From CAZFBA01 sp964517135 (GTDB lineage: Bacteria; Cyanobacteriota; Vampirovibrionia; JBFMGH01), in NCBI GenBank assembly GCA_964517135.1, contig CAZFBA010000029.1, positions 1-49,992 of the forward strand: DNA of 49,992 nt. The letters run 5' to 3'. How positions within the stretch are numbered: the first letter of the stretch is position 1; every line of letters begins with the position of its first letter. The notes beneath the pieces were generated by a model. It saw only the letters and a program-made list of their open reading frames with translations. It did no database searches and was not told the origin of the DNA. This document shows positions 44,581 to 49,992 of the stretch, piece by piece. A program made the position numbers and the translations under genes.

Positions 44581-44659
44581 AATTTTTATATCTTTGGAAA
44601 ATCGAAAATTTTTTAAGCTCTACACTAATTTTTAGAATAAGAATTAGACAAGAACATGG

Positions 44660-45637
44660 TTATCCTGAGTCTTGCATATAAAGTGAAACAAAAAAGTTTC
44701 TGAGCCTGGCTTTTGAAGATTCACCCATATAACGATGATTTCCCCCCTTTGATATATGCAGCTCAGTGATAGCCCCTTCTTTTAAACTATCTGGAGATAT
44801 TATTCCTTTTATGTTAGGGCTGGCTGCAGCTAAACCTTCAGCCATAGACGGCGGGACAATAATATCATTTTTGCCTGAATGAATTATCAGGGTAGGGATT
44901 CCCTTTGTTTCTGCCAGTCTTTCAGCTGTTCTGTAATTAAAGAGCTCTGATTTAGAGAGGAAAATGAGTATTTTATCAACATCGGGCGATTTTATGAGAA
45001 GACTGTTTTCTCTTTCAGATATGCCTCCGGCCTTTTCAAGGAAGGTTAAGAATTGAGTATTCGCAAATAACTGGTTGTTATCTGTGAATGTACTCTCCAG
45101 GACTAACCCTTTTATTCCCTTGTGCCTTGCAGCCATTTCAGCTGCCGGGCCTCCGCCCATTGATAAACCCCATACGACGATGTTGCTGTCAGGGGTGCCC
45201 TGTTGATTTATGAAAGTCATTGCTGATTCTGCATCTTTGAATATATCTTCTCTTTCTTCAAACACCGGCAGGTGTTTGTTTTTACCATATCCCCTGTATT
45301 CAAGCAACAGGCCGCCTGTGCCGAACTCATCATTAAGACCGGCTATGAATTCAGCAACATCCTGATACAGTGATACAGGCTGCATGTTGCCATGGCAAAA
45401 GAGTATGGTCATTTTCACTTCTGGTTTTGGGGGGATATACCAGCAATTAAGTTCCATACCATCTGATGTTTTTGTTTTAACAGGTTGAATTTTCTCCTGT
45501 AAAGAGGGCGTTACTGGCGCATCTACATTATATGACCTGAATAAAAGCTCTCTTTTTAGTATTGCCAGTTCTTCCGGGTCAATTGAAAGGTGAAGATCTT
45601 TGATCAGTTGAAGGTCGTGCGCACTTAAAGAAAACAC
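44660..45637 (-). CDS. Alpha/beta hydrolase (BEM46-like), without leader
   Basis: 325 residues from GTG (AAGGAG 8 bases upstream). Alpha/beta-hydrolase features are the oxyanion-side ILFCHGN (79-84), nucleophile elbow GLSMGG with S159, and candidate acid and base in LIIHSGKNDIIVP and KGGNHRY. WYIPPKPEVKMTILFCHGN closely matches WFIPPKPGKPTILFCHGN of the protein at 47621, so the two are paralogues. This copy begins directly with a helical N-terminus and lacks the Pro-rich FG leader of its paralogue. Substrate unknown. Confidence 0.85.
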   Translation of the reverse strand: MFSLSAHDLQLIKDLHLSIDPEELAILKRELLFRSYNVDAPVTPSLQEKIQPVKTKTSDGMELNCWYIPPKPEVKMTILFCHGNMQPVSLYQDVAEFIAGLNDEFGTGGLLLEYRGYGKNKHLPVFEEREDIFKDAESAMTFINQQGTPDSNIVVWGLSMGGGPAAEMAARHKGIKGLVLESTFTDNNQLFANTQFLTFLEKAGGISERENSLLIKSPDVDKILIFLSKSELFNYRTAERLAETKGIPTLIIHSGKNDIIVPPSMAEGLAAASPNIKGIISPDSLKEGAITELHISKGGNHRYMGESSKARLRNFFVSLYMQDSG

Positions 45638-45879
45638 AGGTATACTCCTTTTAGAAACCCCTTAAAAATTAATTTACCATAAGAGAAGGACAGGCTGGTG
45701 AATTCTTTTTTATGTCTATAAATAATTTGTAAAGTTTTCTAGTTATAATGTTACATTTAAGCATAAAAAGACATTCAGTAATTTTATCTTATTATAATAT
45801 TATGTCGGAAAGGGATCATATTTATAATAACTATGATATTGAAAAAGTAATTTTTTAAAATTTTTTTTGGAGGGGTTTA

Positions 45880-47581
45880 ATGCTGTTTACAACGGGGATT
45901 CAAAATTCAACTTTATCTTATAATACTTATAAAAAGCCTGACAAAGAGTTTTCAAGGTCAATGTCGTCTTTGAAACCTTTAGATAATGATGTATGTTGTT
46001 TTAGCGGTATCAAAAATATTAAAACTAATAATGTAAGTTTTGGCAGAATGTCACCAAAACAAACAATAACACCACATGATAATCCCTATGTTCTTATACA
46101 TGGTACCATTGTTAAAGAAGATTCGATGTTTTCACTGCGTGATTTTTTACAACCAATGGTTCGTAACCTGGATTTACAATTTTATCCAAATATAACAGAT
46201 GGAAAAAAGATGGAAGATTGCGGCCAAGATGTTTCCAGAAATGTTAACAGGGTAAGAATTAATACGACAAAAGATAAATTAAAAGAACTCAAAAATATAA
46301 AAGATAATCCTGAACTGTTAAAAATACATTTTGGCATCAATCAGGATTTATGTCGAAATAAATGTGATACAGACCAAATCGTAAGTTTATTGCCTGATAT
46401 CATTTCTGAGATAGAAGATATTACAAAGAGAGGCAAAAAGGATCTTCAAGAAAGTTTTAGCACCAGAGTTAAAGCCGTAGAGTTAAAATTAGCTGAACAG
46501 ATCAAAAAAAACAGATTTTGGTAACTGGGATAAAGCTAATAAAGATAAATTATGTGATAAAGCAGCAGCAGCAATCATTGACGGAATAGCCCCGAAAGCT
46601 GTTTTGGTAGGCCTGAGTATGGGTGGTTTAGTTGCCCATATCATGGCTTTAAATCCAAAAGAAGTTGCTTTTGATAAAAAAGGGCAGCTAAAAGATCAAA
46701 GTAAATTTACTTATGATGCAGCAAACGGTATAGCCGTATACACTTCACTGGGAGCTCCGGTAGAAAACGGTACTGATATGGATTCTGCCGGTATGAGAGA
46801 AGCCCGTTTCGACTGGTGCGATGAAACAATGCTAAGACCAATAGAAAAATTCTGGGGCGGATTGTTATCATTATGTCCCCCATGGTTAATAGGTAAAGCA
46901 ATATTCAAATATAACGCTCTTGATTTTTCACTAAAGAATGATATTGAACCGCTCAGTAATCCAGCTCATCTTAAAGAAAAACCCGCTTTATTGCAGATGA
47001 CTAGAAATTCTGATTTTCTCAACGAATATGTCATAGGTAAACATGCACCGGCAGGTGTTTCAAACTTATCTTACTATCATCCAGCTGATAAATTTATGGA
47101 TATTGATTGTGTTAAATTAAATGAAAATCACCCGAATAATCATAATATCAAGGTGAATTTTGATATTACCGATGAGGTTGTAAATGAAGCAAGAAGTAAT
47201 CTTTCTGTGGGAGAAGCGATGATAGCAACCATGCAGATGCTAAGCGGTCAGGGTATAAACTTAAAAAAAGGCCAGGAAATGATCAAGTCGCTTTATGCAC
47301 ATGAAATTGTTCCTTTACAACCCCAGGAATTCATAAAATCTTTTGAAGAGAATGTTTTAAACAACCCTGAGCAGGCAATAAGAATGCTTGAAAAAAGCAA
47401 TTCTGACACTTTAAGATATCAGTGTCTCGATGTAATCCATAAACATGTACAGCAAAACCCTGCTTACCTGAGTAAAAACCCTGAATTGTTAGAAAAAATT
47501 AAAGAGGTCAGCGCTGAAAATATGCCATTTATAACTTCACCATCATATCTGGCTGACCATATTTTAGGAATAAGCAAATAG
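45880..47581 (+). pseudogene. Alpha/beta hydrolase with N-terminal leader, interrupted by a frameshift in an A8 tract
   Basis: Two adjacent frames form one hydrolase of about 566 residues. The first (45880-46524, GGAGG before the ATG) holds a leader ending VSFG (52-55), then YVLIHGTIV, and stops soon after AEQIKK. The second frame, open from about 46510 to 47581, continues TDFGNWDKANKDK and carries the nucleophile elbow VGLSMGGLVAH. The frames join at eight A (46504-46511); removing one A restores a single frame. There is no ribosome-binding site for the second part. Sequencing or assembly error, slippage-based expression, phase variation or a true pseudogene are all possible. Lipase-like activity is inferred from the fold. 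Confidence 0.8.
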
Positions 47582-47620
47582 AGAGAACTAAGCAGATAGA
47601 GACAAAAAGGCGGATTGAAA

Positions 47621-48661
47621 ATGATGAATATTAATCCTGTAATGTTACCCCCCCCCGTAGCTTCTAAACAGAAAGAGAATTTACCTTACCCGACAAAACA
47701 GCTAAATTTTGGATCAAATGATCCACAAAACAACCTATCACCCTCCAGTTTACATCAAAATGTTGCTTCTTTTCTGCAAAAAATGCAGCAAGAGCCACCA
47801 AAAGCCGTATTTTTAAAGTTTATTATGCCTAAGGTTTATCCTTATAATGCCATATCAGTTGTTTTTGTTCCCAATAAAGATATGGTACCTATGGAAATAC
47901 CGGGTGAACCGGCTGTTGTAAAAAGTGGTAATGTTGATCTTCATTGCTGGTTTATACCACCAAAACCCGGAAAACCCACTATTTTATTCTGCCATGGTAA
48001 TGCCTCAAATATATCAACTACACAGGAAGTTGCAAAGCAGCTCTCTGCCGATGGAAATGGTGTAATGATGGTAGAATATGAAGGTTATGGCCAGAATGAA
48101 GGCACACCATCAGAAAGTAAGTTATATCAAAATGCTATAGATGCTGCAAAGTTTCTAAATACACAAAAGGGTATTCCTAATAACCAGATCATACTTATGG
48201 GACACTCTTTAGGTGGTCCGATAGCAGCACACACAGCAGCATCTGTATCAGAAGAAAACCATTTTAAAGGTTTAATACTTAATAGCACAGTTCCTGATAT
48301 GCCAACGCTGGTAAAAAGCTGGATAGATCATGAGTATATCGCTAAAACCGATGAGCCAAAAGAAAACTATTCATTAGAGAGAGTAAGGAATGATTTACAA
48401 AATGGCGGCGGTTTATTTTCAACACAGAAAGCGATCCCCGGAGTTCCTAAAAGTACAAAAATACTTGTAATTCACTCAGAGAAAGATAATGTTGTCGATG
48501 TCACAGTAGGCAATAAACTTATGCAAATGGTTAAAGCCTACAGGCCAGATGCTTTAACCATCTGGGAAAAAGATAGCTCAGAAAGCCACCAGGATTATAC
48601 TGTCAGGATGCCTGCAATAAAAAATTATGTTTCTTCGCTATCCTTGAATCGTCTGGCTTAA
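47621..48661 (+). CDS. Alpha/beta hydrolase (BEM46-like) with N-terminal FG leader
   Basis: 346 residues from the ATG at 47621 (AAGGCGG 8 bases upstream; a TTG two codons earlier is less likely). Residues 1-31 are a Pro-rich leader, NINPVMLPPPVASK...KQLNFG, followed by a polar linker. The hydrolase domain (about 75-346) has ILFCHGN (121-127), GHSLGG with S196, the probable acid in HSEKDNVVD and His in ESHQDY. It is a paralogue of 44660-45637. No Sec signal or membrane helix. Follows the frameshifted hydrolase by 39 bases, probably in one transcript. Confidence 0.85.
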   Translation: MMNINPVMLPPPVASKQKENLPYPTKQLNFGSNDPQNNLSPSSLHQNVASFLQKMQQEPPKAVFLKFIMPKVYPYNAISVVFVPNKDMVPMEIPGEPAVVKSGNVDLHCWFIPPKPGKPTILFCHGNASNISTTQEVAKQLSADGNGVMMVEYEGYGQNEGTPSESKLYQNAIDAAKFLNTQKGIPNNQIILMGHSLGGPIAAHTAASVSEENHFKGLILNSTVPDMPTLVKSWIDHEYIAKTDEPKENYSLERVRNDLQNGGGLFSTQKAIPGVPKSTKILVIHSEKDNVVDVTVGNKLMQMVKAYRPDALTIWEKDSSESHQDYTVRMPAIKNYVSSLSLNRLA

Positions 48662-48768
48662 GGCATTCTAATATTGACTTTTACCTATTTTTTTCTCTGT
48701 GATAAGCTTCTGATGTGCTTATAACAGATAAACCAATGAAAGTAAACTTTACGCATGGAGATATATTT

Positions 48769-49992
48769 ATGACTAAATGGATTGTACTGATAGCAGGTGT
48801 AGTTATACAGACTGTTCTTGGAGGTGTATATGCCTGGAGTGCTTTTGTACCTGCTTTGAAAAATACATATGAACTCTCTAATAGCCAATGTGGATTGATT
48901 TTTGGTATGATCATGGCTGTTTTTACGCTTACAATGATTCCTGCAGGAAAAATGTTAAAAAAGTTTGGTCCAAAAGTGCTTGCTTTAACAGGTACGGTGC
49001 TATTTCTTGTTGGATATACGCTGGCATCATTTTCCGGCGGTAATTTCATTATATTGCTAATCGGGTTAAGCATAATAAGTGGTGCCGGTTCTGGTATAGC
49101 TTATGTTGTGCCATTAACAATAGGTATGAAATGGTTTCCTAATAATAAAGGGCTGGTTACAGGTGTTTCTGTAGCAGGTTTTGGATTAGGAGCACTTTTA
49201 GTTAGTTTTCTGGCTGAATATTTACTTAACGTAGCAAAATGGGATGTTCTGGAAATATTTCTCTTCATAGGTTTAGCCTTCGGTTCTGTTGCAATATTCT
49301 GTTCTTTCTTCCTTAGTGAGCCTGAAGTAACAGCGAATATAAATCAATCTGAAACAAAAGAGTCATTAAAACCTTATGTGTTTTCAAAAACCTTCGCACT
49401 TTATAGTTTGGGAATGTTTTCAGGAGCATTTGCGTGCTTGTTAACTGTCAGTAACCTTAAACCACTGGTTTTAAACCTTGGAATGCCCGTCAGTTATGCA
49501 GCATGGGTAATTTCTATTTTTGCGCTTGGTAATGCTACTGGTAGAGTAAGCTGGGGACAGGTTCATGACTGGCTTGGATCAAAGAAAACAATAACTCTTT
49601 CATTGCTGGTTCTTTTATTTTCTTTAATTCCTTTCCTTTTTGAACTACCTTCAGCATTAATTCTTTTATCAACATTTGTTTTCGGGATATGTTTTGGATC
49701 TTTTACCGTCGTTTATGCTTCTTCAATAGTTGAAAAGTATGGTATTGAGATATTCCCAAGACTTTATCCTCTTTGTTTCTTGCAATTCGGCCTTGCTGCT
49801 ATTACAGGACCCTTTGTGGGAGGATGGATTCTTGATTTAACAAACTCTTATAGTTATTCTATTGTTTTAAGTATGGGCATTGTATTATTTGCAATGGTTA
49901 TTATCGGGCTAAATCTCTATAAAGATGATGCCCCTCAGAAGGAAAAAAAACTTATGAAAACCGTAAAAGCTTACAAGCCTGATGCTGAAAAA
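48769..49992 (+). CDS. MFS transporter, oxalate/formate antiporter-like (partial)
   Basis: 408 codons read from ATG (GGAG 8 bases upstream) to the window edge without a stop, so the C-terminus is missing. Major facilitator with about 12 membrane helices: N-terminal GVVIQTVLGGVYAWSAF is typical of the OxlT/monocarboxylate group, loop 2-3 is GKMLKKFGPK, then a central linker (about 190-210, polar) and a second half starting FSKTFALYSLGMFSG. Such proteins exchange or take up small carboxylates. The substrate is not determined. About 100 bases after the hydrolase stop; co-transcription is uncertain. Confidence 0.88.
   Translation, partial: MTKWIVLIAGVVIQTVLGGVYAWSAFVPALKNTYELSNSQCGLIFGMIMAVFTLTMIPAGKMLKKFGPKVLALTGTVLFLVGYTLASFSGGNFIILLIGLSIISGAGSGIAYVVPLTIGMKWFPNNKGLVTGVSVAGFGLGALLVSFLAEYLLNVAKWDVLEIFLFIGLAFGSVAIFCSFFLSEPEVTANINQSETKESLKPYVFSKTFALYSLGMFSGAFACLLTVSNLKPLVLNLGMPVSYAAWVISIFALGNATGRVSWGQVHDWLGSKKTITLSLLVLLFSLIPFLFELPSALILLSTFVFGICFGSFTVVYASSIVEKYGIEIFPRLYPLCFLQFGLAAITGPFVGGWILDLTNSYSYSIVLSMGIVLFAMVIIGLNLYKDDAPQKEKKLMKTVKAYKPDAEK

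Larger units (their letters stand above)
43669..44659. other. 991-base gene-poor region
   Basis: Holds the palindrome at 43728-43743, an A+T-rich stretch, and near its right end a strong hairpin terminator (44521-44580) and a lone repeat end, TTTGGAAAATCGAAAATTTT, at 44593-44612 that matches one arm of the MITE-like elements. A 60-codon minus-strand frame (44071-44253) lacks a ribosome-binding site. No gene supported. Confidence 0.5.

Noticed and set aside
46604..47581. The second half of the split hydrolase as an independent gene.
   Set aside because: No ribosome-binding site, starts within the nucleophile elbow motif, and lacks the beginning of the fold found in the preceding frame.

Overview
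The window is A+T-rich bacterial DNA with short, well-spaced operons and one 100-base run of N (an assembly gap). My best guess is an uncultured, flagellated relative of the Cyanobacteria (Vampirovibrionia/Melainabacteria type). The clues are an LL-diaminopimelate aminotransferase, paired Maf-type flagellin glycosyltransferases with a nonulosonate synthase, CHASE2 sensor proteins, a Rex repressor, Flp-like prepilins and many lineage-specific short proteins. This rests on remembered family distributions, not on a search.

Layout. 0.25-2.3 kb: CHASE2-GGDEF protein. 3.0-4.2 kb: dapL. 4.3-6.3 kb: hemB with an overlapping AhbD-like radical SAM gene. 6.8-7.8 kb: pilin-like protein 1. 8.2-9.4 kb: TPR protein. 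9.4-13.6 kb: two Maf glycosyltransferases and dtd, with neuB divergent at 13.8-14.8 kb. 15.7-17.2 kb: two small membrane proteins around a gap and a 16-bp tandem array. 17.5-20.1 kb: a C39-like protease and pilin-like protein 2. 20.2-23.9 kb: histidine kinase, REC-HD-GYP regulator and sirtuin. 24.35 kb: tRNA-Val. 24.7-25.3 kb: a tandem-repeat protein. 25.5-28.7 kb: a divergent CHASE2 kinase and LuxR-type regulator pair. 28.7-29.5 kb: dapF. 29.8-31.8 kb: a small ORF and a cupin protein. 31.8-35.0 kb: rex and a PMT-like transferase with a PA14 domain. 35.3-37.2 kb: a large TPR protein. 37.4-40.2 kb: dapB-asd-dapA. 41.2-42.1 kb: an exported TPR protein. 42.4-43.7 kb: an M20 amidohydrolase. 44.7-48.7 kb: three alpha/beta hydrolases, one frameshifted. 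48.8 kb to the end: an MFS transporter cut by the window edge.

How the genes work together. Asd, DapA, DapB, DapL and DapF give the aminotransferase variant of the diaminopimelate/lysine pathway. The Maf and NeuB proteins suggest sugar decoration of flagellin. The GGDEF and HD-GYP proteins make and break cyclic-di-GMP, and kinases feed such circuits. Two pilin-like proteins with a shared six-cysteine ectodomain are probably displayed on the surface.

Most unusual points. Several otherwise unrelated proteins share an uncharacterised N-terminal leader ending in a [VLP]-[SN]-F-(G) motif, while a paralogue of one of them lacks it. Intergenic DNA carries several repeat families: MITE-like elements with terminal inverted repeats, a shuffled two-module repeat, and a hairpin-plus-tail repeat. 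An identical 16-bp palindrome lies upstream of two unrelated genes.
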